A stretch of 64,000 nucleotides of DNA from Sphagnum compactum (GCA_965153455.1 OZ234499.1:17108271-17172270), one strand, 5' to 3'; positions 1 through 14,329 are shown, counted from the first letter of the stretch. The notes: generated by a model from the sequence alone, not told the origin. A program made the numbers and translations.

Positions 1-127
1 CGCTTGGCTTCCTCCTCGAGAGCTTCATCTCCTCTTCCTCCTCCTCCTCTCTCAGACCCTGTGCAAAGAGCCAAAGTGAAGGCAACAGCAACAACTAAGC
101 GCTTTTGGTGGCAGAGAGACCAAAAAG

Positions 128-557
128 ATGATGCCAGGGATGTTGCAGTTTCCAACCCTAGTGCCACCCACTGTCGACCATTCCGACGATTGGGTCATTC
201 TCCACAACGACGAGTCGCTTCTTGCACAGGAGGAAGCGGAGCTGGAAGAGAAGGTGCAAGATGGATCGATCACGCTAGCTACAATTTGTTTGTCGCTATG
301 TTCCCTCTTTGCTTGTCAGGTTTTGCGAGATCGGTCATGTCAGGAGGGGTAAGATGGATCTGACAAAAGACGTCGGGTGGGTGGGGATTTGTGTGCAGTG
401 GAGCGAGATTCGAACTGCCAACGAAGATGTAACTCCCATAGGGAAAACGGCACCGGAGAATGATCAAGAGGACTATGAACCCGACGCTGAAGACGAGGAT
501 GGTGACAATGTGGAAGAAGAAAGTGAAGGTGAAGAGTTTGAGCAAGAAGCCAACTGA
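128..557 (+). CDS. APC15: Anaphase-promoting complex subunit 15 (APC15/MND2 family)
   Basis: Exons 128-253 and 399-557 (145-nt GT-AG intron, phase 0) give a 94-residue protein. It starts MMPGMLQFP, runs through DDWVILHNDESLLAQEEAEL, EEKWSEIRTANEDV and TPIGKTAPEN, and ends in a very acidic tail (EEESEGEEFEQEAN). The VPIGK-like core followed by an Asp/Glu-rich tail is the hallmark of APC15. From memory, plant members share the N-terminal MLQFP and a C-terminal EFEQE, so the ATG at 140 is an equally good start (90 residues). APC15 is a small subunit of the anaphase-promoting complex, a nuclear ubiquitin ligase; in animals it promotes turnover of the mitotic checkpoint complex. The donor (GTGCAA) is not strong, and other GT/AG pairs lie inside the intron (254-319, 320-398, 349-398). 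Only the 254-398 intron joins the two family-like parts directly; 320-398 also keeps the frame but inserts 22 residues. Confidence 0.82.
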
Positions 558-909
558 AGAATAACCAAGCAACCAACCAAGAAACCAACATTCTCGTGTC
601 TTTGGTGGTGGTGGTGGTGAAGAAGAAGAAGAAGAATGTGGATTCTTTCTTCATCTGCTTGAATGTCTCTCTGTCTTTATGCCTTTGATAAGCTAAATCG
701 AAATTCTTCCAGCTACGACAAATCTTGAAGCTTCTTATTCTTGTTCTGCTTCTTCTTCTTTCTGTGTGATCCGAGAATGACAAAAGCAGAGACAAACAAA
801 CCTCCTTGAGGTCTGTATGTCATCATGGTGGGTTGCCAAAACTCATTGTTAGGATACCCAAACGGGATTCAGATGCTGTACTTTAGGTGTAAACTTCTTC
901 TACTTGTTG

Positions 910-941
<32 letters not shown>

Positions 942-1199
942 CTGCACAGCTTGCTTGACTGTACCCTTTGCAGAGCTTGATCTCTGAATCACAAACACAG
1001 CACTGGATTCTTCACAAAATAAATTAAGTATTCCTTCATTGGGAATTTTGCAGCAATGTAGGGTAATAGCTTTTCATGCAATTTCATCAGAGCAGGGCAT
1101 AGCCTTTACTCAAGCTGCTGCTGTTGCTCTGCTTTTGTCTTGACAAGGGTTGTAGAGAATTGCACTTCTTATCCCCATCCTCTAGTGCGGTCTGAGTGC
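558..1199 (+). other. 3' flank/UTR of APC15 with CTT microsatellite
   Basis: No second gene is visible after the APC15 stop. The stretch is mixed-composition and probably holds the 3' UTR. A perfect (CTT)n tract occupies about 911-943, and shorter GGT and GAA runs lie near 606-635. No polyadenylation signal could be singled out. Confidence 0.5.
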
Positions 1200-1715
1200 A
1201 CATTTTCAAGGTTTAGAGTTTAGGATTTAGATTCTTAAACCGAAAACCCACAAACCTTTCCATCAAAATCTTAAGCTTTTAGGGTTTAGGGTTTTGATTG
1301 TTTAGGGTTAGTATATAAGGTTTTAAGGAGAGTACATTTTCAAGATTTAGGGTTTAGATTGCTAAACCCAAAACCCTAAAACCATTCCATCAAAACCTTA
1401 AGCTTTTAGGGTTTAGGGTTTTGATTGTTTAGGGTTAGTTTACAAGGTTTTGAGGGTACATTTTCAAGGTTAAGGATTTAGATTGCTAAACTCAATACCC
1501 TAAAACCTTTTCATCAAAATCGAAAGATTTTAGGTTTCAGGGTTTTTGATTGTTTAGGGTTAGTTTTTAAGGTTTTGAGGGGCACATTTTCAAGGTTAAG
1601 GATTTAGATTGCTAAACTCAATACCCTAAAACCTTTTCATCAAAATCGAAAGCTTTTAACTTTTAGGGTTTTGATTGTTTAGGGTTAGTTTTTAAGGTTT
1701 AGGGTTTTGGTTATT
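1200..1715 (+). repeat. Tandem array with telomere-like TTTAGGG words
   Basis: Four diverged head-to-tail units begin with ACATTTTCAAG at 1200, 1334, 1458 and 1584, so the spacing is 134, 124 and 126 bp. Each unit carries a segment close to TTTAGGGTTTAGGGTTTTGA, then GATTGTTTAGGGTTAG, and an internal opposite-strand AAACCCTAAAACC word. The TTTAGGG heptamer is the plant telomere unit, but here it is embedded in a longer repeat and is not a pure telomere tract. Units 3 and 4 resemble each other most, which suggests the array grew at that end. It lies just downstream of APC15. Confidence 0.85.
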
Positions 1716-4700
1716 TTAGGGTTTATGATGTACAGCAGAACATCGTCTCACATTATGGCATATTGCTTTTCAGGGTTATGGGTAGGGAGGGGAAAGTAGT
1801 CAATAAAGTCTTTGAATATGATAAACACTTGTAGAGAAGCAAATAGTTCCCATAGTTGGAGATGATTAAAGGTTGTAGAATTTCGGGTTTGATCTTTCCA
1901 CTTTTGCATCTATTGTAGAGAATTGGCAATCTAGTTCATCTTTATGTAGGAGAATGCCATACCCTTATACATTGATGACAAAATTTTCAAGGTTTTCATG
2001 GGTTTTTGGGTTTTGTTCGAAACTTTATATTGAGAATGTTAGGGTTGTTGGGGAAAGCTTGTTGGAATGCAAATTTTAGGGATGATATTCATCAAAACAA
2101 GGTTAAGTTAAACAATTTTTTTGAGATTTCATAAATCATCCTTTGATTAGTTTCAAATTGCAATTTGTTTATTATAAAGTAAAGAAGAATTGAAAGGTGT
2201 TTTTTTGGAATTGTCTTTTCAAAGTTTCTTTTTTCAACACGATAATCATGATCACATTTTCAATACTATTTAAATTAATCCACATTTCGATTGTCCTTAA
2301 TTCAATTCACTATATTTTAGTTACATTTGAGAATTTGAATTTGATTCAATTCAAATTGCATGCAATGTCATTCAATATTTTCATTTGAATAAAACTTAAT
2401 TTCACAAAATCAATTCCTTTTTTTCATCAATTGATTGTCAGTAGCAGTAGTGTGTAATAATGCCGAGCCCAGGTAATTATTAATAGAAAAGTTCCAAACA
2501 TCATGAGTTTTCAACTTTCCTTTTTGCATGAGCAATACGGATGCCAATTTTATTCCATAAAATAATTACATCTAATTTTTTTCCATATTTGAAAAAACTT
2601 TGTGAATAAAAAAAACATAAATAGGGAGTCATCGAGGAACACAATAAAAGATTTATAATTCTTTTGATTTTTCTTTTTATGAATGGTGGTTTGTTACTAG
2701 GTGGATGGGCCATTTTGATTGACCTCATACATTGGTCATAAGTGCATTCAATTGGGAAGTCTAAACAACCATTTGTTAAGTCAAATTATGAAATTTATTT
2801 TTTGACAATATCAATATGGTTGATTGATGGTCAATAAACATAAACACAATGTACATAAAAATATAAAAACACATTGAAATTAACAAATTATAACAATGCT
2901 CCAAACTCATTTGATGTTTGCAATAGGGGCTATGTGCATGCACATTGTTTAATATAATGTTTATATGAACAAAGGATCAAGTTTCAAACATTTTTGGGGT
3001 TGAAATGAAAAGAAAAAACCTAAAATAAAATATGCAAAATATGAAAGCTAAAATAAAATAGTTGAAATAAAATGCAAATAAGTTGCACATTTTATTGTAA
3101 CTTTCATATTTTCTTTACAACCCCAAAATATTTGTAATACCCCTCCATATTAAGTTCAATTTGCATATAAAACATGTTTCACATTACATTAAGTTTTTGA
3201 ATGTCAATGCAATGATGAAATGTTGACACATTACAAATTTCTAGCACTAACACTATTGCATTCATCCAAAGATATCATCAAAGTGTTAACCAAACCAAGA
3301 AAATCCATTAGAACAAAACCAAAATAAAAGTTGCAAAAAATTTAAGGCATTCAAACTTGCTACAATAATTCAAGTGTCAAACCTTTACATATCTCTTTGA
3401 AATCATCATTTATTATATCAACATTAATTTGAAAAGGACCAATGAGAAAATATCATCCTTCATTTAACTTTGACACCCTTTCTACACAACAATCACTTAT
3501 ATTATTGCTTATGTCAAAAGTTGTGAAAAGTCATGTAAAAGTTGATAAACAAATCAAAATGCAAAGCAAAGTGAAAGGAGACATTCCAAGATATCAATCG
3601 GATCAACATTGATCTCATTAACAAATTTCAAGCCAACCATGTGTACACCTAACAATTAATCTTAATTTCCATTTTTTTCATTAGCATTAATCTCCATTGA
3701 AATAAACACATGTTTGATGCCCACTATTGTCAATAAACACAATACGTGGACCATAACTATTGTGTATGTGTGTTGTTGTAGTTTGAAGAGGGATTGTAAA
3801 TTGAAATTCCAATGGACTTTCAAATTTAAACAATTAGTGAAATGGAAGCATTATTGGATTTCATTCAAACAATTTACATAACAATATGAAAATAACATTT
3901 TTTTCATTAATGTGATCATTTTTCACATCATAAGATTGTATACGGTGTCTTGGAACTAATCTTAAGTAGATTGTAAATGTTTAGTTGGATGTGGTGAAAC
4001 ATGGCATTCAACGCTTACAAAGGTCATGTATGCATTTTCAAAAAAATTCATGTTTAATCAACAATAATTAAACTTTTGTGAAGACAACTTGTTTCATGAA
4101 GGCCCAAAATGTTATAACATCTATTGTTCAAACATCTTCCCTTATGCCACAAAATATAGCAAACAACTTGGAACAATTGAAATATTTCATGTTCCTTTAA
4201 GAATTTGAAAACACAAATACAAAGGTCCACAATGTGTTTTGAAATTTCCTTGGCAATTTTTGAATACACCATTTCCTCCAAAATGTACTCAACATTTATT
4301 TTGAATAATGAATATCATATATTAAATAAAACGTGTGTGATGTTAAATGAACATGAGCAATATTTGACTAGTCAACACACATTTAAATTGGATTTCTTGT
4401 TATTATTGGAAATATATCAATGATAATTACAAGATAATGCATTCACATTATTTTTTTAAATGCTATTTATAATCATGAAAATTCAAAAGGTTGAGATTAT
4501 TGTTGTGTGGGTATTTTTTGATATATTTTTGAGTAAGGTTATATTAACACTCTAAATTTTCCATTAGGTTAGGGTTCATGTATATTGTTTAAAATAAAAA
4601 TTCATACATGGGTAAGGTCCAGGTACCCCCTAATCATAAACCCTTTTTGGTCTAAAAAAATGTATGTATTTATTTAGTTATTTGAAAATGGAGGAAAATG

Positions 4701-7700
4701 ATGACATTTTGAAATTTTGAAAACAATTTTTAGAGGTCAAATACAACATCAAAATGCAAGAATCAAAGTGTTCAATTCAGCATTTACTCGAATAAACATG
4801 CCTATGAATGAACATTTAATGTATGAAACGATAATGGTGTCATGATTGATATTCAATTGGTGATGGAGTCTCAAAGTAGTTTGTAGTTCATCTACGAGTG
4901 TTTTTTTAGGCTTTTGAATCATCTAATTTCATTAAATAAAGTGAAAGTTATGGCCCTCCAAAATAGGGAAGGTTTTCCATTTGAAATATATCCTTACACC
5001 ACACACTTACCACTCTAACATGTGCATTTTACCACATGTTAATCATTCTCAATTTTACTCCATATGTTTTGTCCAAAGTTTTCACCTTTTCACCTATACA
5101 TTCATGTTAAAAAAATGACTATTCATCATTATATAAAAACATATATTTTGGAAAGTTCCCAAATTTCCATTTCCATTTGTAATGGGCCAATCAAATTGAT
5201 TTGTTGCTAGAAAAACAAAACCAAACAAAACAAGGGACTTGGGAGACATTGAATCTAATTAATAAAACTAATAAAATTTAGGTTTTAAGGCATATTTACC
5301 CTTTTTTTTCCTAAAATGCCAAACATATCCAGTTATGGGTACAAATAATTCTTACATATATCCAAGGTTATGAATAGGATTTATTTATTTTTAATTACAT
5401 AACTTTGGATATGTGTTCCATACAGTGTGTTGATTTAGCAAAATAGGTTATGGTAAATAATATATCCTATATGTATTCAACAAGTATATCTAAGTAAAAG
5501 ATTTACTTGCACAACATTGGTTGAAACCAAAAAAACCATTAAGAATCCAATTTGGAAGGGGAAATCCTGTCCAATCAACGAACCTAACACAAGGTTTGAA
5601 ATATTTAAACAAAATCAATAAGATAATGGTATTAGAAGTTTGAATTGGATGTGTTTATTGAAAGTTATAAACTTTTTAAATTACAATTTTGCAGTTTGAA
5701 ACAATTTCCATTAAGATGTAACACTCACATTACAAAATATAATATGTAAAAAGTAGTGCCTTTTGTAAAAACTAATTTATAAACTTGTGATGAATTCATA
5801 ATCTAGTTCAAATGATTCAAACTTGCACTAACCAACTTCTTTGTCTTTTTTCATACTTCAAATGATTGAAAATGTGCATGTGAAGTGCAGCAATTTATTA
5901 GGTATCATTTTGAAGCTTTTATCCCCATGTCAAAATCATGGAAAGTTAAGGAAAAGTATATAGGTTTCAAAGGTTTTCATTATTTGAATTGAAATTACAA
6001 AGTTCACCACCAATATCATTTAACAAACCCAAAGCTGTCAATAAAAAAATGATTTTGTCCTATTTTAAATGAATAATTTGATAGAGATCTCAAAACCCTT
6101 CAAATAAAGCTTTATGCAATATTGCATTATTTTTGTGTAAAAGATCATGTTCCACATCAATTTTGTTATTATCCTAAAATATTATGTCATTACAATGGAA
6201 TAACAAACTCAAATATTTGAAATGATTTTATCAGAAAGCAAATTTTGAGTTAGTTCATTTAGAAGGCCTAGAAAGGGCATCCCCATAATTTTAAGACCTA
6301 CCACCTTCATTGAAGAGGTGAAGCCATTAAATTAATAAATGTTCTAAAAGTAAAACTATTGTCAATATGAATTACGAATAAAATACAATTTAATTTACTA
6401 GATTTGGAATGCCATTATTTTTCAAGGGAAGCCTGAAGGGGATGAAAGAGCCATTGAAATAAGGAAAAAATGATTGTTGTGGCTCCCCATTCCCATTTTG
6501 CCATACTTGGATGATGTACTTGGATATTTGAAAAATGGATTGTATGTGTGTTTTTTGGTGTGAAACCCAATTTGTGTTCATGAATGTTTTTGTTGTGTTA
6601 TATTGGTGATAAAGGACAAAGTTGGGGAGCGATAGGTACATTCTATCATTTTATATTGGTTGGAATGGGAGGCATTGTAAAAATTAGAAAAAAAACAAGT
6701 ACCCCTCGAAGATTTATTTCTTGAGTTTTGTTTGGTCTACACTTCTTTTGAGTGAAAATAATTAGACTACAGATAATCTATGACAAGTATAATGAATATT
6801 AGACCCTAGGTCTTGGGAAATTTATTACATTAAGGTGATTACCCCTTTCCTTTGGGTGTGATCACAATTGAATGAACAAAAAATCATGTTAAATCCCATT
6901 GAAAACAATTAAATTTTGTACATATATATTCATGCATTACCAATGAAAGCCATGGTGATCATGGGAAGGTGTGTTAAATGATTAATACGATTTTCAAGGA
7001 ATTCAAATTCATTTAATTTAATTGGCAATTTTGGTTTTTGTTAAGGACTTTTGAACTTGAACAACAAATGCATAAAATAAGCACATTTTGGCAAGTACTT
7101 GATATTTTTGTTTTGGTGTGATTTGAGATAGTGATCATTTTTCAAATTAAATGAAGATTTGTAACTACTTGATATTTTAAAATATATTTAACAATTTTTC
7201 AACAAAAAATGTGAAAATTAAATGAACTTCAAGCAAATTTAATACCCTAATATATTCATGGATTTGGCAATAATGTTTTTTACAATTGCTAAATTTTTCT
7301 ATGCGTCAAATGATAATTTTTTTATATTTCAAGCTACATAATTCTAATGTTTGGAAAACTAAAAATCATTAGTATGCTTTTCTTTTTGACAAAAAAATCA
7401 TGATTTATACACGTCATTTAAGGCCAATAATGTGGCCTTGAACTTTGATAGAGAATGGGATACTGTGAATGCAAATGTTTGGTGGATATCATTATGGAAA
7501 TGTCAAAACATAATAAGTTTGTTTTGAAAACATATTTCAAGTGTTGGCAATGTAAAGTAAACAAAAAAGGTAATCCGCCCAAATCCAAATTTTAAATGAA
7601 ATTAATTTGTGATATAAACACAAGAAAGTATATTCAAAGTATCTTTAAGTAAAAATATGAAAAACACGTCACTACACTTGGTTTACATGTGAAGTTGGAT

Positions 7701-8985
7701 ACAAAATTTGAACAACTTTGGTATCATAAAACTAGGTTGAAAGTACTTACATTTGAAGTTGACTAGGTCAATATGGTGTTCAAACCTACTTCATATTTTG
7801 ATTAAAATTTTGATATATTATGATTATAACGTGCATAATTTGACAATACATAAATATTTTTTAGGACCTCATTAACTTGAATTGTTTCTAAGAAAACATT
7901 TCATCTACATGTAACCCATTTGTAAGATCAGACATCTTATGAAAATAAATGTATTTTTAAAAATTATACTTAAACCTACTTTCAAGATGGGAGTTTTCAA
8001 CATTTAAAATATAAAATGAAAGATTATCATCAAGTTAATTATTGTACAAAATAAAATTTCCACTTTCAATACATTAAAAAAAAATCATGGTTATTTGTAA
8101 CTTTTTTTTACATAAAACAATGAACCATCTACTTTACCTTGCTTGCACCCTTTCACCAAAATCTTTGCAAAAATTCTAACCCATCATCAACATCAATGCA
8201 ATGCATTGCATTTGAAATTTGTAAAAATGAACTAAAGCATGACAATTAATAATCATAAAACATAAACATAAATGCAAAGAAGAGTCAAGTAATGTAACAC
8301 ATGGATGTTATGTATCAAAATGGATGAAAAAATTTGACCTTTTCATTCATGCCATGTATGTTAAATAATTTCTAAATGTCATATGAAAAATTTGGAAAAT
8401 ATTATACTATATGTCAATATGTATTTTAATAAATAAAATTTTAATGTATAAAACCAAAAATTACCTTCCCATGACTTGGGAGGCCAAAAATCAGGGGTTG
8501 TAAAACACCTCAATTTTCATGTGCAATTTATGGGCAAAGGCTTTATGTACAAATTTTTAATTGGGTGCTAAAAACATTGACATCTTATTCCAAATTTGGC
8601 TCGGGGATTTTTTATTTAACATGTGTTATATGTTAATGAAATTCACATATCCAATGATAATCTTGAATAGTGATTGATTAAATATTAATTTATGATCTTC
8701 AAATATGGTAACAATATGCTGAATGTAATTTTCCAAAAGAAATTCTTCCAATAATTTTCTTTGCCATGAATTTAAGTAGTTTGAACTTGTTTCTTTCAAA
8801 ATGCCAAAAAAATCCCAAACTTAAAGGGGAATTTTTTTTAAAAAATTCATCCCATGTTGAATATCCAACATAAAAACATGAACAAAAACCAATGAAACAA
8901 AGTAGCAAAAAAATGTGTTAATTTGACATTAAAGTTTTAAAATTAATCAATAAAAATGTTATATGAAAAGAAAACGTATTGTAAC
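1716..8985. other. AT-rich intergenic DNA, no gene seen
   Basis: Roughly 7 kb of strongly AT-rich sequence with short open frames only, none with a recognisable domain or a coding-like run. Homopolymer runs and short near-palindromes occur, for example arms related to ACATATCCAAGTTATG around 5358-5420. No long terminal repeats, tRNA genes or complete transposons were recognised by eye; strongly decayed elements could be hidden here. Confidence 0.6.
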
Positions 8986-9800
8986 CGGACAAGGCGTGTC
9001 CGCACAAATTCGTCCTGTAGCTGTGCATTTTGTGTGAATTCCTGGGTCACTGATCAAGAGCTGATCCAGCCGCCTCATTAATGAAGGCGGCGGATCTTAT
9101 CTTCTTTAGAGGAGGGGTTTGCTCTAATTATGCATGGGATGCATGGGGAAGTAGCTAGCTGGCTGTTTGGGATGCGATGGCAGGGAGATGACGGCGGGAT
9201 TGATGGAGTGGAGGCGGCGTTGCATTGATGAGTGATGGAGAAGAATGTGGCGGCAAGGAAATCTGAAACGAGACAGGCTTGTTGAGGACGCCAGTGCAGA
9301 AAAGAGAACAAGTAGGAGGAAAAGAGCAGAGTTTTCGGGGTCTGGGAGGAGAGAATAGAACTGTCAGAGGTCTTGGTAGTGTAGGAGGAACATGGATTTT
9401 CAGTTCTGTGTCTTCTTTTTGGTCGTTGAGAGCTTGGCAGATCATTGAGTTAGTCCGCTGCGCCAGTGTCTAGCCAAGTGGGAACTATTCGATTCCTGGT
9501 GATCATAAGAACAGAGGAAACTTGTGCTGTCAGAGGTCTGTAGAATTATGAGCTATGAACTTCTGATCTGTGGAATGCAGTTTTGCCAATTCATGTGTGT
9601 AGTGGCTGTGTTTGTGGAAGTCCAGTAGAGAAACCTTGCATCGATGTTGTGAGCTCTCCCTTTTAGAGTCAGGCAAAGCTGGCAGACATTGGATTTAGAT
9701 GTAGATCGGAGTTGTTGGTCATGTCGTGTATTTCGTCAGGTGATCAGCCAGTCTCAATAATCGACTGTTCAGACCTCTGTGGAGGGGTCTGGGTGTTGTT
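8986..9800. other. Less AT-rich island of unknown nature
   Basis: About 800 bp of balanced composition, gene-like in texture, standing inside AT-rich DNA. Open frames on both strands are short (up to about 96 codons) and match no family I recognise. The word GTCAGAGGTCT occurs twice (near 9363 and 9528), and the reverse complement of CAGAGGTCTG occurs near 9771, so the 3' half could partly fold back. It could be an untranslated transcript, a gene fragment, or the inner part of a non-autonomous element. Confidence 0.4.
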
Positions 9801-12800
9801 TTGGTCTCACACTCTTTTTTTTGGTGACAATATATTGTGAATGAATATTGTTGAATTAGAAAAATGTTACTACCAACTTTAAACAAATTTTAACACATTA
9901 ATTTATAGGATTTGATCATCATGGTTGATTGATAGGAATAATATATTAAGTAAAACCATTCATATTTACATTATATAACATACCAACCACTTGCAAAAAT
10001 TGTCAAGTTTATCAACCTTTTCTTAAATGTTCCATTTTTTTACAAACAATAATAAGCAAACAAGGTACATTAATATCATGAAACACAATGTGGTAATCTA
10101 GTGCTTGGGATAATTATTTATTTGCAAGAGATTGGGAATTCAATTCTCCAAAAAATTGATAGTAATTTTTTAAAAAAAAATCAACATTCCCTTTTGAGGA
10201 TTAAGAAAGTAATGCCAAATTGTAATGTCATGCATGGTAATGTGCATCATAATGTAAATGATATAATCAATGAATAATGCTTGTTGAAAATTCCATAAAA
10301 AAATCTTGTCATAGAAGATTCATTGATATATTATCCACAAAGGCAATATGTCATTTGAAAACATCTACACATTTTGAAGTACTCAACCAAGTTTGTGATG
10401 AATTGTGAGGAGTCTTGAATTCAATTTAAATTCAAAATACACATATCAAAGGTATATATATATAGATATATATGGGCATTTTCTTGTCCTACAATTTTGT
10501 AAAATATAAGGGTAATACTTGAAGGCATTATTGGTTTTGAGGCTTTGAGGACGAAGGAAGGAGTTGGAAGCCACTTGGCACAAAGAAACCAACATTGTTT
10601 GAAAGTGTTACCCTTCTACTATGTAAAGTCTAACATATTTCATCAATATGTTAGCATGTCCTATTAAGAGGATAACATGTTGTTGAAGGAATCTTTCATT
10701 GTGAAAGTTGTGTTGTAGAATATTATGTTTAACAATGCTTTTAAAATACAAATAGAACTATCAAGTAGGCCTTCATGGAACGTCATATATCATAATAAAT
10801 GCCACATGGAACATATGAAACCATTTTCTTGCAACCATCATTGAGACTTTTCCACAAATCACGTTTTGATATACGCTTATGTTTCAAATCCTCAAACAAT
10901 TGGATAGGTTAGGAAACAACTTTATTTTAGGCATGTGAAATAATTTTCCTATATTTCTGTTTGAATTTTTTTAATGAAATAATGAGAATTGAATTCATAC
11001 AAACCATTCAAAGGAACATACTTTGATCATTTGGGGTTCCTTGGGAGTCCCAATTATCAGAGTCAAAACTCCAGTTGAGAGTCCTCCTTTGATTCTCACA
11101 CATTTCGCAATTTGTTTATGTGATAATCTCATTAATTTTGGTTTAATATATCTATTAATTGAAACTTGGTTTTAAATTATTAATTTCATTGCAAAAACAT
11201 TTTTTGAAATTTGGCAACATGAAGATATCTATGTAGTTTTTTTGGAAATACGATAATGGACTTTTGAATGGTTACAATTGGACCTTCTTTTCATAAGTCC
11301 CTTTGAAATGAATCTTTTTGGGGCCTTAAAATGCATTTTTAGAAAATCTTTAATTGGAATTTTATTCATGTGAATTTTATGGGTTTTTCTTTTAACATGT
11401 CCAAATTACATTGAACAAAAAATTGACATCAACATCTTTTGATGTAGGTTGTGAATTAGGTTGGTAATATTCATAGGTGGGTGAACATTTAATAATTAAA
11501 CATTATAATAATGAAATATAAACAAATAACAACCATATCCATTTAAACAATTTTGATGGGCTCACATGAAACTTGTACATATTGATGTTGTATTTGCCAA
11601 AAATGAGCCACATCCATGCTTTTACATGGGCCAAGAAACACATTTTTTTATTTTTATCAAAATTTGGTCATTGTCCAAGATTATAGTTGCAATAATTTTC
11701 ACTACACCATAATAACCTAGTTCACTCTAGGTTTCATTAAATTTTGAATGAATGTGGAACTTTTAACCATGGTGAAACGAGTCAACCCCTCAATAAACTA
11801 GGGACCAGTTGTTACGGATAGTGAATTGGTCCACTAATATCTAATGAAACAAAGTTATTTTGAAGTGAACATATAAATTTACCAAGCCATTTCACTTACT
11901 AGTTAATTAACTAAGCAACATGGAAATCAATTAAATTTAAATTATTTAATATTTAATGTAATATTTAATAATTATTGATAATTTTATGATTTTCAACCTA
12001 TGAATTATTGACACATGTCATTATTTATGTTAGGTTTAAAACTTAGCTTAGGTACATAGGTCATGTATTCAACTTAAATAAGCATTTATTCTAAAGAACT
12101 ATAAAAGAGAATATTCGGTCAATTTACCACTTTTGATCACAAACACACCATTTGTGAGGTTTAATCCCTTGACCTCTAGGATGGAAGCAAACACTTCTAT
12201 CATCAAGCCATCACACTTGTTGTGATAAATGTGTTACATTACATTTTATTTATCAAATACTTCATTTTAAACATTACAAAAACATAAACTTTGAAAATTC
12301 ATATCTTATTGAAATTTTATCCAAATTAAATTATTAAAGTTTAATATATTTTTTCAATAATGTACATAATTACATTTATTTCCTTTTGAAAGTGTAAAAT
12401 CATTTGAACAATTTTTTTTGTGAATATCACTATTCAATAACATTTTAATGACCATTGTTTTTTTAAAAAAAATGTTTAATAAATGGATAATATTTTTGCT
12501 AACATAATACTACCAATGTTAGGCTACTTTTAGCTATTATAGGGCTATTTTTCATTATTCTAATTTATTTCCCCCTATACTATTTATGGCTATTTATGGT
12601 TATTTTTAGTTATTTTTGTTATTTTTAGTTATTTCACTTTAGGTTACTTTCAATTATTCCACTAAAAGAAAAAGGCCAATATGTGAACGACGTATTTATA
12701 ACTACTTATGATTATTTGATTTTTACAACTGAATTTCTACCCTTTACGACTAATGTGACATGATGATAACATCAACCGAATCACCTACAACTAGCTTGCA

Positions 12801-14329
12801 ACTAATATGCAACTAAATTGGATTACATCTATATATGGGTTGGATTTATCATCCGAGAGTAACCATCTAAAGTCCAATTAGTCACAAGTGAAATGGTGTT
12901 TAGTCACAATCAACATATGTTTATATACATCAATTATAATAATAATTTGATTTATGATTCAAATTAATATTCATAATATTTTTATTATAATTAAACTCAT
13001 TGATATTATTATTGAAATTATATTAATTTCATTACATTAAATCACTTAAAATTTCAAATAAATTAAATATATTCCAACATAAATTATTATATTAAAAATT
13101 ATTTTTAACAAAAAATTATTTTAATTAATATATTATTGTTATAAATCATAATAATTTCTTTATTTATATATTAATTATAATATACACATAATTTATAATT
13201 CAGCATACTTAATTATAATTATAATTATTATTATTTTAGAATTAAAATATGAATTAATTTAATTTTTATAATTTAATAAATAGATTTTAGTATACTAGAT
13301 TATTTAATTATATACTTACAATATATAATTGTTATTATGTCATAAAACTTTAGAATAATTTTACTGCAAATTTAAAATATTTATAATAAAATATTTTACT
13401 TATTGTTTATTACTGATTATGTAAAATGAATAAATAATATTACAACATAAATTTTCACATTAATTAAAATGATAACTCCCAATCATAAAAAATAAGTACT
13501 ATATTTATATTCATAAATGAACAACATAAGGAACATAATAATTATGAACAATATTGACCATTAATTAGTGCAACAAGCCGTTTGTAAATTTAAAATATCC
13601 AAGTGTAGTTGAAATGCAATCAAATTATACAATAATTGTAATGTGTGGGGGTGGAAAAAGGACAAGATTTCTTTTTGTGTTATTGTCCTCATGCAGAAAA
13701 CGCCAAGGGTAACGAATGTAAATTATTGCTACTCTCAAGAAGGGTACTATCATTCATTTACTCTACTACAATTATTCAAGTAATAGTAAGGAAATATCTA
13801 TTTAAGAAAATACTAATTAGTAGCTTACTCTACTCAACTATTCAAATAGTAAACAAGTAGTAGTCAATGTATAAAAAAAATGAAATAAAAAAGGTTTGTC
13901 TTCATAGGGACAATTATATTGTCTAAACATGACATTATTCCAACTAGTGAAACCCCTAATGAAGGAGTTAAACAAAAGAGCAAATGAAAGGGGATTGGAA
14001 GGAAATTATCTTTTATACCTTTTAAAATATTTCCATAGGTGGATAATTTAATTAATGGGTTTGTAGGTCTCCAACATTTTTTTTCTCCTATTTATAACAC
14101 ATACGAACCTTTTGTGGTTACAACGTACCATTTTGTAGTGCTTATAAACCCTTTATGGTTACTACCTACCATCTACAATACCTTTCCATTCCTTTCAAAC
14201 TTAAACTTACATTTTTACCTTCTTGTTGTTGCCATCTATTAGTAGCTACCATCATGTGGCAGACGTATTTCTTATTCCATAGGCTAAACAGGGAGTGGAT
14301 ATCATATTAATTTTACTAGTGGGTACTCG
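9801..14329. other. AT-rich intergenic DNA, no gene seen
   Basis: No supported gene. About 12480-12660 is a loose repeat of TTATTTTTAG-like words. About 12900-13600 is extremely AT-rich (strings of AATTATAAT type). Open frames in 13.6-14.3 kb are short and featureless. Confidence 0.6.

Noticed and set aside
4-363. Plus-strand open frame of 119 codons at the left edge
   Set aside because: It overlaps the APC15 gene in another frame, reads into low-complexity Pro/Ser, and has no family resemblance beyond a transit-peptide-like start.
1200-1715. Possible chromosome end or true telomere
   Set aside because: The TTTAGGG words are spaced within a longer unit, and gene-bearing sequence lies on both sides.
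6390-6641. Minus-strand open frame of 83 codons in AT-rich DNA
   Set aside because: Length is within what AT-rich noncoding DNA gives by chance here, and there is no recognisable motif.
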